NCBI GenBank assembly: GCA_001600495.1
Contig: BCKE01000051.1
Coordinates: forward strand, 249,516-309,380
Direction: 5' to 3'
DNA length: 59,865 bases
Source of the DNA: Pilasporangium apinafurcum
Lineage: Eukaryota; Oomycota; Peronosporomycetes; Pythiales; Pythiaceae
The notes under the pieces are model-generated. The model saw only the letters and a program-made list of their open reading frames with translations, was not told the DNA's origin and did not search any database. Positions 9,429-20,907 of the stretch are shown one piece after another; positions within the stretch are counted from its first letter, which is position 1, and each line of letters starts with the position of its first letter. A program made the position numbers and the translations under genes.

Positions 9429-12400
9429 CTAGCTGCTGTTATATTCCATGTACACAATATCGGGCTGCACTGTCAACGTGACTTCTTCTTCTTCATCATC
9501 GTTGTCAATAGCATCCTTTTCTGACGTTTTGCTACCATTGTTTCCATCCGTATGTCGTCGTCGACTGTTCTCTTTTTCGTATTCTCCCAATAGACTGTCT
9601 CGTTCTGCAACATAGGGTGAGACACTTTGATGTGCATTGCCGGAGGCAAGCCACCCGCGCGTGGCGTGCGAGTAGTGCAGTCGCTGCTGGAATCGATTCA
9701 AGATCATGCCAACAACAACTAGCTCCCATACCATTGCCAAGAACAAATCAAATAGGAACAAGAAGAAGAGTGATGTGCAAAACGAGCCTGGAAGCTTCAA
9801 AATGCCGAAACTCGTATCCACTCCAACTGTTTTCGTGGTCTGCTCGCTCTTGTAGCTGAAGAGTTGCACTTGTAAAATGATAAACAACACCACCAGGTAT
9901 ATCACAAACGGTTTGTTCGTGAAGATGGGTTTTCGGAAGACATCTTTGATGTTGAACGCTAGGGCGACGATCCAGTACTGCAAATGACCAAACAGCCAAA
10001 TGATGCTGTTTTCATAGGAATGTTGTGTTAAATCCTCTGGCTCTCCAGGCGAAAACACATAACAGGGTGGCTCGATGGCCGACTCATTGGATGCGAATTC
10101 CTTGGTAAGCTCATATGAGTGAGAGGCGGAGCAAAACCACGATTTAGACTTTGCAGCGGAAATGGCAATGCCAAGGCAAATGAACAAAAACATGATTTGT
10201 CCAACCAGTGAACAGACTATCGTCGGAGCAAATAACGTCTTCGCTGGCATATCCTTGGTGAGCGTCTCGGATGCAGCGGTGCGTACCATCAAAATCGATA
10301 GACCAAACACTACTACGAGGTCATCGAAGAGGAATTGGTTGTTACTCATTTGGGAGCTGTAATCGTTCATGAGTGACGACATCGTGAGCTGGATAATCGA
10401 GTAAAGCACCATGTACTTAAATGCGACAAAAGATGTGCTAAGTGCACAGCGACCCTCGCGAATCAAGTCCACAACATCCGTAATCAGCTTCTTCCGGCTT
10501 GTGAAGGGAGCAACAATAGATGCGTCTGCGTCAGAGAGAGCCACGCCAACGTGAGCAGCTTTCAACGCCCCGCAATCGTTTGTCCCATCTCCCACCATAC
10601 CAACGCATTTTCCACGTTGGATCAATGTTTCGATAATCCATGTCTTTTGGTGTGGTCGAATGCGCGCAAAAATTTTGGTGCGTAGTGTAATTTCCTCCAC
10701 ATACGTACTATTCTGAGTCGCAATCAAGCACTCTAGGGCTGATCCCGTCAATGCAAACTCGTTGTTATCTGCAAGTCCAAGAAATGTCTTGCTCTCCATA
10801 AGAGTCCAATATGGCCCCGATGGTTGTGCTAGGTCGTCCACATTCGCAAACATCACACAGTTCTCGGAAGGATTCACGACATCCAGCAGTAGCACACTAG
10901 GCTTCAGTTCCATATTGATCTTTCGCGCCACATGGATAGCTGTGAATGCGTTATCTCCTGTGATAATGCGCACGTCAACATGTGCCTCCTCTAATGAGCT
11001 GATTACATAAGGCGATTCCGTCTTAATTTTATTCAAGAACAAAATAAAGCCGATAAAATTGAGCCGACATTCCATTGCTTCACGCACAGGTACATCTGCT
11101 GTGACTGGATAGCTCTTTGATGCCAAAGCAACAACGTAGTAACCTTGATACGAGTAAGCACGCACCTTTTCATGGTAGTTCGCTGGAATGGTCGCAAGAT
11201 TACAGATTGACATAATGGCCTCGGGAGAACCTTTTGTGTATACCACACGTTGTCCGGATTCAAAATCTTCAATCAGCACGGATGATCGCTGCAGTGATGC
11301 ATCAAAAAGATATCGCTTGACAACGCCAAATGTCTTGCCGATAGGAGAAGAGATCAATACAGAAAACGGAGCATTTGGAGTGTGCTTCTTGTGTACATTG
11401 CTTTCAATAGAATATCCTGTCGCGCGAAACATATCACGCTCCAGAGCATACCCCGTGACATGACCACCGCGCTCGTTGAGTCCATGACATGTTGCAAGAC
11501 CGACAATCGCAGTATGCGAGAGCACATCGACTTCACTTTGCAAACCTATAAATGTGGCTGATGTCGCTTGGGACACACATTCATCAACTCCTTGGAAATC
11601 CAAGTGATCACTGGACAATGTACCAGTCTTATCAAAGCAGAAACAGTCGAGATGCCCCGCCAGGTTAATGCGCTGCGAGTTAATGCAGAAAATATCAGCA
11701 GCTTCGAGCCTCGTCAGCGCAAACCCCACACCAATTGTCAATACAAGAGGAAGAGCCGGTGGTACAGCAATTGTCACCAAATCTAGCGACGATACCACAG
11801 CATCGCTTGTTGCAATATCCGACTTTGTAGCCTGGACAAGGCGTTTGATAAACGCTAAGAGCGCCACAAACGATAATGCAGCAAGGAAGCGGTAACTATC
11901 TCTCTCGATCTTGAAGTTGATCGGTTTGGGAAACAAAATTGAACGGAAAAGTTCTCCTTTCGAAGTGGAAAATCCCGTGCACAACACGACACCACGACTC
12001 GAATTATCTGCCTTGGCCTGTAAGACAGTCGATCCAGCGTAGAGCACGGATTCTTTCGCCTTAGTTTTGATGTTATTGTCAATACGTGTGTCCTTGTTTA
12101 TGCCGTGCAAATATTGCTTTGTAATAGGGATGGCTTCCCCTGTGAGCGTGGACTCATCGACCGTACATTCACCTGCAATCATGAGGATATCTGCTGGCAC
12201 GAATCCTTCTTCTACATGTACAATATCCCCAACTACCAAATTCGAGACTGAGATGGACTGGGTATGCTGGTCGCGGATTACCTTCACGCTCGCGTCCACC
12301 TTAACGAGATCGTGGAGCTTCTTATCGTTCGAGACCTGCGAATACACTTCCCACAGAATAGAGATCGCCGACATGATCATGATAATGAGCGCATACGTCG

Positions 12401-13097
12401 TGTAGTCTTCACTAAGCCAGATTAAAGCGCTTGCGACCTGGAACAGGTAAAACGGATGCAGCACTTTTCGTAGCAGCACGCGTTGCCATAGTTGTGGGGC
12501 GATATTGATCTCGTTTGGTCCATAGATCGCAGCCAATTCCGCCGCACGAACGCCTGTAAATCCCATCATGAATCGCTTTTCAGTGTCCATGTATCGCTCC
12601 TGCATGGTGTTCTCCAATTTCACAAATGCGCGCTTCTTGTTGTCAAAAAAATGGCGACTGCGTCGATATTCAAACCACTTGCTGTCCTGTAGTTGCTGCA
12701 ATGAGCATTCTTCCCACAGGAATGCATTTCTCCCATGCTCACCACCAGTAGTGCTACGTCCCTTGACAAGCACGAAATCTGCGTCTTCGATACTCGCGAC
12801 CTGCTGCTTCGTCAGCCGTGTGTACCACTGCGGCACCCACATCGTGACGATGGGCAATGCGCCAAAGGTCGCGACGCTCAGCACCACAAAGAGTGCGTAT
12901 TGTGTACGACTGCTGCGGTAAAAGAACACATTTGCGTACTCTGGTGCGGTCGTCACGACTTCTGTCAACATCTGGCTGATTGAAGAAGAAGAGGAAGAAG
13001 ATGTTGGTGATGGAAACCCCATCGCTGGGCTAGTGCTGGTGACGGTGGAGGAACGAATGAGCGCCGATGCTTCTTCTACTCCCACCGTCATCTGCAT
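9429..13097 (-). CDS. P5B-type ATPase (ATP13A family), likely polyamine or related transporter
   Basis: This is a single exon of 1,222 residues starting MQMTVGVEE. The phosphorylation motif CFDKTGTLSSD places the catalytic Asp at about residue 489. The P5B signature PPALP lies at about 446 (P5A enzymes have PPELP), and the hinge motif GDGTNDCGALKAAHVGVALS at about 836. The actuator loop reads LTGEA where many P-ATPases have TGES. Ten or so hydrophobic segments flank these. Known P5B members act in endolysosomal membranes and several export polyamines. Substrate here is not readable from sequence. The first 20 residues before the first membrane segment are Ser-rich, and antisense frames inside are shadows. 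Confidence 0.9.
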   Translation of the reverse strand: MQMTVGVEEASALIRSSTVTSTSPAMGFPSPTSSSSSSSISQMLTEVVTTAPEYANVFFYRSSRTQYALFVVLSVATFGALPIVTMWVPQWYTRLTKQQVASIEDADFVLVKGRSTTGGEHGRNAFLWEECSLQQLQDSKWFEYRRSRHFFDNKKRAFVKLENTMQERYMDTEKRFMMGFTGVRAAELAAIYGPNEINIAPQLWQRVLLRKVLHPFYLFQVASALIWLSEDYTTYALIIMIMSAISILWEVYSQVSNDKKLHDLVKVDASVKVIRDQHTQSISVSNLVVGDIVHVEEGFVPADILMIAGECTVDESTLTGEAIPITKQYLHGINKDTRIDNNIKTKAKESVLYAGSTVLQAKADNSSRGVVLCTGFSTSKGELFRSILFPKPINFKIERDSYRFLAALSFVALLAFIKRLVQATKSDIATSDAVVSSLDLVTIAVPPALPLVLTIGVGFALTRLEAADIFCINSQRINLAGHLDCFCFDKTGTLSSDHLDFQGVDECVSQATSATFIGLQSEVDVLSHTAIVGLATCHGLNERGGHVTGYALERDMFRATGYSIESNVHKKHTPNAPFSVLISSPIGKTFGVVKRYLFDASLQRSSVLIEDFESGQRVVYTKGSPEAIMSICNLATIPANYHEKVRAYSYQGYYVVALASKSYPVTADVPVREAMECRLNFIGFILFLNKIKTESPYVISSLEEAHVDVRIITGDNAFTAIHVARKINMELKPSVLLLDVVNPSENCVMFANVDDLAQPSGPYWTLMESKTFLGLADNNEFALTGSALECLIATQNSTYVEEITLRTKIFARIRPHQKTWIIETLIQRGKCVGMVGDGTNDCGALKAAHVGVALSDADASIVAPFTSRKKLITDVVDLIREGRCALSTSFVAFKYMVLYSIIQLTMSSLMNDYSSQMSNNQFLFDDLVVVFGLSILMVRTAASETLTKDMPAKTLFAPTIVCSLVGQIMFLFICLGIAISAAKSKSWFCSASHSYELTKEFASNESAIEPPCYVFSPGEPEDLTQHSYENSIIWLFGHLQYWIVALAFNIKDVFRKPIFTNKPFVIYLVVLFIILQVQLFSYKSEQTTKTVGVDTSFGILKLPGSFCTSLFFLFLFDLFLAMVWELVVVGMILNRFQQRLHYSHATRGWLASGNAHQSVSPYVAERDSLLGEYEKENSRRRHTDGNNGSKTSEKDAIDNDDEEEEVTLTVQPDIVYMEYNSS

Positions 13098-13392
13098 TCG
13101 CTCGTCTGTTCGTTTTCCTTTGCGAAATCGCTATAAATACACTGAAACTAACTATAGACGCTCGCATGCTCAGCCCCTGGATTCGAACGAAATGGGCACA
13201 TCAACCGTTTCGCTTTTTGCAAAAACACCTTCAAAATAGCACTCACTAGGGAACCAGGTATGCTATTCGATAGGCTCCTTAGCCAATATACCGGTAAAAC
13301 TACCGGTAAAATTGTCCCGAAATGTATTTAAGTAAACGAGGAACAAATTACTTTTGCCCTTTTTGGTGTGACCTAGACTTTTTGAATAAACG

Positions 13393-15761
13393 ATGGAAGA
13401 AGATCTGGAGACATCGTGCGCGATTGAGTTCCATGGCGTGGCGTACGTAGCAACAGTGGGCGTGCGTGAACAACAGCTTTGTGTGCAGGTAGAAGTAGAC
13501 GACCAAATCAAACCCTCTACCTCAATGGAGTTCACCTGCTGGACCGGCCAGTTCCCTGCTGCATGTCCGTCTACACACTTCTATTGACAATAATTACAAC
13601 TGCATTATTTTTCCTAATGTGCTCGTTGCTTTGTTCAAATGCTATAGACATTGAAGAACTAACGCGCAAAACGGGCAACTTTAAACGCTTTCCAGTATTT
13701 GTCAATATGCTATTGTCGGCCATTGCGCGCAAGAGCGACGCTGTCTTTGTCGACTTACTCACTACGGCCGATCTGGTACCGATGCATGCCTTCTCTTTGC
13801 CCGATATTTCTCTAGATGACAAGCTTGTGTATTGACACAATTTACTACACACAGGAATTGTATAGGAAGAGGAAGATGGGCACCGTACAGGGTGCTATGA
13901 AGCCGTCGGACTCGTTTGAGAGGTGGCAATGCGCATGAGGTGACATTATTTTTAGTTGTATGTTTCATTGACTCTAATCACTCAATTTTGTGCTTGTCAA
14001 TAGTGGTGTATCACATGCAAATGGATCAATTGTAAACGCTAGCAAGCGATATCTCATTTTGACGTATGCTGTGGAGTTCGATCGTGTGCATTACCCTTTG
14101 CCACTCACACTGGTGCAAACACCAACGCCAGAGATTCTTCAGCGTACGATTCGCCGGCTTCGTCAGGCACTAGTAATCGCTACCAGTGGAGGTAGCAAAA
14201 GTCACCAACTGGCGGAGGAAAATGCGACGTTGAAGGAAGAAAATCAATACTTGAAAAATACGTTGAAACAATACTATAGCACAGACGACGAGAACATCGA
14301 TGGTAGCAATATCGACTTTCGTGTAGATTTACATCAAGAGCTCCAAGTGAGTACTCTTCTGTGTGTTTGTCTTCACTGATGATATTTATGACCGCTGATA
14401 ATTCGGCTCGGATTCTAGGCATCGATCAAAGAGAATAAGGAACTGATTGAGATTTATCATCAATATCGCGAAGAATCTACGGCTGAGATCGCACGCTTAA
14501 AGGCAGAGATCAAGTGAGTAGAACGAACGCGTCTCTTGCTTCCAATTGGACGCCGATAAGATTACTGTGACTACTTTATCAGGCAACTCAAAGTAGCACA
14601 AATAACCAGCCGAACTGGTACTATAGACGACCAAGAAAGAGTGCGTTTTCTGGAGAAAACGATAGAGCAGGAGCGCATAGAGGCTAGACTGAAAATGGTA
14701 TGATTCCCACCTACATTTATCTACAAGGATTTGAGGTGAAGAAGCTCTGAATCCCCATTGTTAACTGATTGTAGGACGAGAGCTCTGTGTCGTTGCAGGA
14801 AGCGCTTTCGGAGCTTATGCAAATGAAAACACAGCTAGAGGAAACACAATTGAAAAACAGAGAACTGCTACGACAACTCGCAATTGCGAGAACTAAAGCA
14901 GGAACAAGCACGTCAAGACCACCCGGTGCTGCAAATGGGACTCGGTATGGTAGTTCTGCCAGGGGGAGAGGGTCGCAGTCTACCTATGAGCATAGAGATG
15001 TTTTGAGTGCCCCTTTTCGACACATAGCCCACGACTATGGCTCCTCTGATAACGAGGACGGTTCCGATACTGGTGTAACTGGACGCAGGTCCACAAAGTC
15101 CACGCACGGTCGAACCTTCCGACGATTCGACCCTACCGCATATCAATTAGAAAAAGAGCGGAAACAGCGATTGTCTCGATCTACGTCTCCTCATGGGAAT
15201 ACAATAGTACGGTCTGGACGCAAATCAAACCCTGGTGGTGGTTATACATCGGATAGTTCGGCGGGAGGAGGGTACTCCTCTGCGGGCTCAACTGGCACTA
15301 GGAATTCCACGAGCTCCGCTCGATCTAGAGGACGATCGAGGGTGTCTGCAGCACATCAACGCGAGGTAGATGCTCGGCTTTCATCTCCAAAGAAAGTTAT
15401 TCCTGTTTCTGAAGATCCACCAGCCAAGACTCCACGATTTCGAGCACCACTATCGCGACCGGCAGCGTCCAGGTCAATCAGCCACAGACGACGTTCATCA
15501 TCGCCAGGCAAGGGTCAGAACAATAGCCAACCGCCCAAAACTGCTTCGCGTAATGCAAAAGGTGGAGATACAGAAGGTCAGCCATCACTACCTCCTCCTC
15601 CTCCTCCTCCAACATCGAAGAAGCGCTTATCTCAAGGTACGAAGAAAAGCACAACGAATTCATTGCTGTTTAATACATCGGTGGACTCGTTTAGCGACAT
15701 CGACGATCGCTTGACAGCGTTACAGCAATTTCTCAGAGAAGCAAGAAGCAAAGAAAGTTGA
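13393..15761 (+). CDS. CCDC61: CCDC61/VFL3 homologue, basal-body assembly protein (7 exons)
   Basis: The proposed exons are 13393-13564, 13648-13775, 13855-13922, 14004-14346, 14419-14513, 14583-14697 and 14775-15761, giving 635 residues. Every junction has a GT/AG pair and keeps phase. Splicing rebuilds diagnostic CCDC61 segments: IEELTRKTGNFKRFPVF, then DLLTTADLELYRKRKMG across exons 2/3, then SKRYLILTYAVEFDRVHYP in exon 4. This N-terminal part corresponds to the XRCC4-like head domain. A coiled coil runs through exons 4-7, and the tail after about residue 345 is Ser/Arg-rich and disordered. In animals and Chlamydomonas the family positions basal bodies and their rootlets, so a role in zoospore flagella is a reasonable inference. 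Confidence 0.9.
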
Positions 15762-15931
15762 AATATGTAACGTTGGTCGGGTCAAATTCGTGAAACAAAA
15801 CAGCAATACAATTCCATGAGCTACTGAAAGCGTAACAATGCTTGGGATCGTATTGTACTAATAATAACGAACGCGTTTGCGTGGAATACCTACAGATGGT
15901 GAGGAGACGGATGAGGGGGACTTTTCAACTA

Positions 15932-17128
15932 CTATTCTGTCCATCCAGTTGTATAGCTGTTACTGTAGTCGCCCTCATCTCGATAAGATGAAAAGGGGTT
16001 TAGTTTAGAGTCCCAGGGCTGCTCGGAACTGAGACCGTCGCAGTTGGACTGCAATGTTGAACTTCCCATCATGGCATCCATCGGATTTAGCATTGAGCTA
16101 GATGGGCTGGATATCTTTGTGAGTCGTCGTCTCTTGTAGAAAGAAGAAGTGAATAAGTCAGTATCACTCGAAACGAATGAGTTCTCGTCTTCGCTTCTAA
16201 GTGAGCAAGGGTAATAACCCGCATTGTAATCGCTCCGGTAATCCCTAACAACTTGCTCATCGTGCAGGAATTGTTCAGGCTTGTTCCAACAGGCGTTAGG
16301 CTCCACTTTATCATGAGACCTTGAAGATAGCCAAGATGAAGTCGGATCCGACTCAGGAAAGTGCATGGGTACCGAAAATGCTTCCCTTATTGCTGCTTCC
16401 GGCTCAGCATCAGTGGTTAGATGGCTACATAAGGAAGGACTGGCTATTGCTGGTTGAAGCTCGGCTTTCGCTGCCTCCACTGCTTTTTGGGCAGACTTGG
16501 TTTGCTTCTGAAGATACTTCTGGGCATGCGTCCGGATTTGCACGAGCGTTCGTGTGACCACAAGCGCTGAGATTTTCTTCCACGACTTCCCATAAAGTTG
16601 CAACCCTTGAAGAAAGAGTTCGTGCTCTTTCTTGGTCCATCGACCCACATGGCGACTAGATTTCGATAGGGAGGATGTAGCTACGAGACCAGTAGGGGGC
16701 ACTGTATCACTACCACTCTCTGGCATTATGGGAAGATGTGATGTTGGATGCTTGCTACATCGCTTGTGCGGATTAATCTGTTGCTTCTGTTGGTGATAGT
16801 TGATGGAGGAAACGGAAGGTGGAGGTGGGAGCCAGTGATCGTCATCGCCAAACGTATCCATGAAGGGTGAGGATGGACGTGCAGAAGAGGCCCAAACATC
16901 TTCAAGCCTTGCAACCGCGCGGCACTCGGTGGTCGGCAGTGTCTCACCAGGAAAATCCAGATGCTTTTCGTCAAATGTTGTGACGAAATCACAACCAAAC
17001 TCCAATGGCATCAAGTTGCCGACCAGAAGATCCGCCGAATTATTATTACTGCTGGTGCTCAGCAAGAACTCGTCAAGATCCCCCAGACTTGCGCCACCGA
17101 ATTCGCTGGACATACCCGATGCATACAT
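15932..17128 (-). CDS. Single-repeat MYB (SHAQKYF-like) transcription factor
   Basis: This is a single exon of 398 residues starting MYASGMSSEF. At about residues 161-212 is one MYB repeat, GRWTKKEHELFLQGLQLYG, ending in the variant THAQKYLQK of the SHAQKYF signature that defines the MYB-related 1R class. The flanks are Ser/Pro-rich with no other domain. It converges with the CCDC61 gene, with 170 bases between the two stop codons. It likely binds DNA as a transcription factor. Target genes cannot be read here. Confidence 0.85.
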   Translation of the reverse strand: MYASGMSSEFGGASLGDLDEFLLSTSSNNNSADLLVGNLMPLEFGCDFVTTFDEKHLDFPGETLPTTECRAVARLEDVWASSARPSSPFMDTFGDDDHWLPPPPSVSSINYHQQKQQINPHKRCSKHPTSHLPIMPESGSDTVPPTGLVATSSLSKSSRHVGRWTKKEHELFLQGLQLYGKSWKKISALVVTRTLVQIRTHAQKYLQKQTKSAQKAVEAAKAELQPAIASPSLCSHLTTDAEPEAAIREAFSVPMHFPESDPTSSWLSSRSHDKVEPNACWNKPEQFLHDEQVVRDYRSDYNAGYYPCSLRSEDENSFVSSDTDLFTSSFYKRRRLTKISSPSSSMLNPMDAMMGSSTLQSNCDGLSSEQPWDSKLNPFSSYRDEGDYSNSYTTGWTE

Positions 17129-18580
17129 TTCTCAGCCAAGGCCAAGTCGGCCAGTGCAGTTAGTTAATTTTTCGGAAATGGTGAGCCTTGTAGACAAACA
17201 CCATAGTAGACAAATGCAGAATGCTCATCATCGCATACGAATCAAGCAAAAATGCCAACTTGGCTAATTTCCAGCTATCAATAAAATCACATGGGCTATA
17301 TTTACTGGGTTTTAGAACCAGACGAAACGACCGCTAACTTTATCATCATTTTTGTGTAGGTCTTCTGACGAAAACTAGTAATGCAGTACAAACATGGAAA
17401 TGGGCCTAATTACATTTCTCTACTACAGCTTTCTTGTATTTCATGACTCACGAGCAATCGATGAGAAAAAAATGAGCGCGCTAATGAGATTCAGATAAAG
17501 TTTCATAATTGAGACAAGTTTCTCAACCTGGATCTGCAGAAAGAATTATGATTCCTCCGCCAACTGACTCTCTCCCCTTGTAATGTGGTGCATCCGTCTA
17601 CATGGTAAGAGAAGCATCCTCATGTAAATGGATGTGGTGGGAAGACACCGTTTCATCTCCTCTTCTCTTCTTCCCCCATGTTAAACAGCATTCAACAAAG
17701 CAACGTTCTGCCATGCCCCCATTCCGATACATCATCCCATCCTTTGCTCTGGAGACGATCGCCAAAACGAGGAGGAGGTGGGTAAGTGAATCTATTGCGT
17801 ACTTCCAGATGTGGGCAGATCTACCCAGCACGACGTGCAAACGTAACGTCAATTTCAACTACTAAATGGTTTTGTCTTCAACGATGTTGTGAGATCACTC
17901 GATGCGTAAGAGACGCGTACACCTCTTTTCATCTGAGTTTACAAGCTCCGCATTTATGAACTTTACAACGTACTTATCTCAATGTGTTGTGGTGGCAAAC
18001 ACGACTTTTTTGCTCGTTGTCTCCACGCAGGACTGAATTTCTCTATGCTCATCAAGGAAGCACAAATAGCGATACACTGGAATGTGAGGAATAGCTATAG
18101 AGTGTCTGAACTGATCCCCTCAAACCTTGATGAACTAATGTCGAGCCTCGTTTGCAGAACTCAGTATATAATATGTCGACTATTTCTTAAGAGAGGAATG
18201 TTTATAAATTGATAGCCTGCAAAATCAAATATACAAAATGAAGTGAAATTACACCATCGAGTTCTGAATCGATGGCCTTTTCTTGACGAAAATGGGTTCA
18301 GAGTGGCCAAGTCTTTTCCTAAGAGTTCTCGCATGTGAGGGGGATGGCCAGAGTGGTGCGAGAGGGGATCTATTCATGCACACAAAACACAACTCGTCGC
18401 TTCTCTAACCTTCTCTCCAGTGTAGTTTATTATGTTTTACCCTCTATCCCTTACAGATTTCCCCTTCTCGCTACCAACTGGTTCATCACCAGCCAGTCCC
18501 AAAGCCTCCATTACGTGAGGTTGTGACTTCTTGCAGCTGTAGGACTAGGACTACATCGCTTCGGAAGTGATGTCAACGCG
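17129..18580. other. Intergenic region of about 1.45 kb
   Basis: The left few hundred bases should be the promoter of the MYB gene. Two short frames at 17.60-17.86 kb lie on opposite strands over the same bases, and a 76-codon frame sits at 17.98-18.21 kb. None has a recognisable domain or flanking splice signals that I trust. I see no RNA gene or repeat. Confidence 0.4.
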
Positions 18581-18584
18581 CTTA

Positions 18585-18600
18585 GCTCATCATTTTTCTT
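18585..18600 (+). promoter_or_regulatory. Oomycete-type initiator
   Basis: The sequence GCTCATCATTTTTCTT resembles the oomycete initiator consensus (GCTCATT, pyrimidines, CA, W, T-rich). It lies about 54 bases before the preferred start codon of the first Cys/His-repeat gene. Confidence 0.45.
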
Positions 18601-18653
18601 TTTTTATCGTTGGACACACTACTCTCGACCAACCAACCAGCTTTAGCACAAAA

Positions 18654-19466
18654 ATGACCGGAATACCACGCAGCGGTAATCGCGCACGTTGTCAATTCGC
18701 GAACTGTGATAAATTCGCTCAAACGAGAGGTCTTTGCAAGGCACATGGCGGAGGATCACGTTGCCGTGATCCTGCTTGCAACAAACTAGCCCAAAGTCGT
18801 GGCTTATGCATCGCTCATGGCGGGGGCCGTCGGTGCCAACAGGACGGCTGTATCAGGCTTGCACAAAGCAAAGGCTACTGCATCTCACATGGCGGTGGAC
18901 GTCGGTGTATCGTCACCAACTGCGAAAAGTTTTCCCAGGTGCGCGGACGGTGTAAATCTCATTCCAAGCTGACAGCAGTCACATCACAGTCTTCTCCGTC
19001 TGTGTCGACCAAGTTCAGTATCGACTTTCTCGTCAACCCCCTGTCATTACGAAACACTGTATGTGATAATGCAAACCCGCAGCAGTCAGCAGTGGATCAT
19101 CACGATCACATGGATCAGAACGTCTCTTTAAGTCGTGTGTCTCGTCGAGGATCTGTGGAGGAAGTTGTGGATCCTTATCGACGCATTCCAGAAATGGCAC
19201 CTCGTGAAGATATTCGTCGTCATCCTATCCATACAATTACTGGCCCAAATGACTCTGCATTACCCAGCCACCTCACTCTTCACTTTGGCCATTATAATCA
19301 TCGGAGTTTCTCGCCTGAGAGCTATGTCAAGCAGCCACAGCTTCCCCAACGACGCTCACTTCTCTCATTCCTTGACACACATCGTCCAACGCCATCATCG
19401 GTACCGATGATGATGCCACCTCCGCATCCACCTCTAGCATTGCCCTCCTTGGGTCAGCATCTTTAA
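18654..19466 (+). CDS. WRKY19-like Cys/His-repeat protein, copy 1
   Basis: The protein has 270 residues if it starts at the ATG at 18654. I prefer this to an in-frame upstream ATG at 18567 because an initiator-like site lies between them and because the paralogue at 20908 starts at the matching place (SRARC versus NRARC). Residues about 12-105 hold four tandem units of pattern C-x4-C-x9-C-x2-H followed by GGG-R-C, with FAQT/LAQS cores. Similar repeats occur in plant WRKY19-type proteins and are frequent in oomycetes; they look like small zinc-binding units. The C-terminal half is less conserved but shares SRRGSVEEVVDP with copy 2. Function is unknown; DNA or protein binding is possible. Confidence 0.8.
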   Translation: MTGIPRSGNRARCQFANCDKFAQTRGLCKAHGGGSRCRDPACNKLAQSRGLCIAHGGGRRCQQDGCIRLAQSKGYCISHGGGRRCIVTNCEKFSQVRGRCKSHSKLTAVTSQSSPSVSTKFSIDFLVNPLSLRNTVCDNANPQQSAVDHHDHMDQNVSLSRVSRRGSVEEVVDPYRRIPEMAPREDIRRHPIHTITGPNDSALPSHLTLHFGHYNHRSFSPESYVKQPQLPQRRSLLSFLDTHRPTPSSVPMMMPPPHPPLALPSLGQHL

Positions 19467-20907
19467 AGCCACCAAGACAATACCGGATTAGATCCGAGTG
19501 GAACAGTACCTATTTGCTATTTAAGTTTTAAATTGGGATAAAGTTGTATAAAGAATGTAATAAACATGCATGAATGAGGTTATCTGACACTACTTTTTAT
19601 TCAGTAAGTATCAGCTCATGCATTGTGCATCCATCTCTTTCGTGAACGGATACTGAGTTGAAGTCTCGTTGGTGCAACTCTCATCTATACTACTGTCTCA
19701 GATACTTTCTTCTCGCTCTCTTACGTATGAAATCGTGGGTTCCTTTCTTCCATCACTCGGAAGCTACACAGCAAATCAGCCACGAAATACCACTTAGAAT
19801 TTGAATACATCGGTTCCGTACCTATCTTTCATTCTAATCGGTGTTGTTTGTATAGCGTTAGGTCATTCAGACAACATACAGAGTGATCCATATATTTACC
19901 GTTTTTGCGCCCACCACTGAATTTCACAGAAAATGCGGAATGTCCATTGAGAAACGATTCAGTCGTGTACAACAGACTATCTAAGCAATTGCATGGATCT
20001 TGTGAGTAGCAAGCAAACAAGCAAGTCCTGATGAGAGCGAGAGAGAGAAAGAGATGTTGTGCAGTAGTATACAAATAGGCGTAAATCCTATTAAAAAAGC
20101 TTGGGTACAACACCATACAACCCTCAAAGCAAGGATAGAAAATTCACAATAACGTGCAATTAGTGGGGATGAATCCATACTCATTAGATACACTGAGCTT
20201 TCTAATAATATGTATATCTCGAATATATATACTTCAATGGCAATTAAACCGCTGATAAGCAGATTTCAGCGTTTTTGTGACTTACACTATGGTTACGTCA
20301 CAATCTGCTACACCAACTCAAGCTTACTCGCTTACAAATCCATCCGGAGCCGCTGTACTCAGCTCAGTGTGAACATTCTGAACTTTCTTTCGATCGGACA
20401 GGAGCGATCAGATGAAATGGATGTCCTTACTCTATTCCTTAACATATATACATACAAGCATAGCTTTTGTCTCATCGGTATATCAGAACACCGTTCGCCA
20501 TGCTTGCACCGTAACTTGGCGGCGATTTTACATAAAGTCGGAAAAGCATTGGTAATAGCTACCTTAACTGTATCTACCCCAGCAAAAGTGCCCCTTCATT
20601 GAGTTGCACTTGGTGGTCGCCTTTACCGTTTCCCGGTTTATGGGGCACAAGAGTGTGGGACGATGTGCCTTCGACATGTCGATTGATCCCGTCTTCCCTA
20701 ATTTTATGTGGGTTTTGTCAACTGAATGCAAGAGATGCGGAGTGTTTCACTCTCCGCAGATAGCCACGAACAGCTCCTCCACCTTCCTTCTCTTCCTCTG
20801 GATCCACAGGCTACATACAACATCCTCTCCATTCATCTCATTATGGATTCTTCCGAGTTCCCAAACAAGCAATCGAGTCAAAGATATTACTTCCCGTCAC
20901 TTTCATC
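19467..20907. other. Intergenic region between the two Cys/His-repeat genes
   Basis: This stretch of about 1.4 kb is AT-rich. The longest frames (20210-20602 plus; 19829-20116 minus) show no domain or compositional sign of being real. The last 100 bases carry the promoter of copy 2, with a TCATCTCATTATGG stretch near 20835 as a weak initiator candidate. Confidence 0.4.

Noticed and set aside
17598-17865. Pair of overlapping frames on opposite strands
   Set aside because: There is no recognisable domain on either strand and no way to choose between them.
20210-20602. 130-codon plus-strand frame between the Cys/His-repeat genes
   Set aside because: Its composition is unlike the neighbouring genes and it shows no motif, initiator or splice context.
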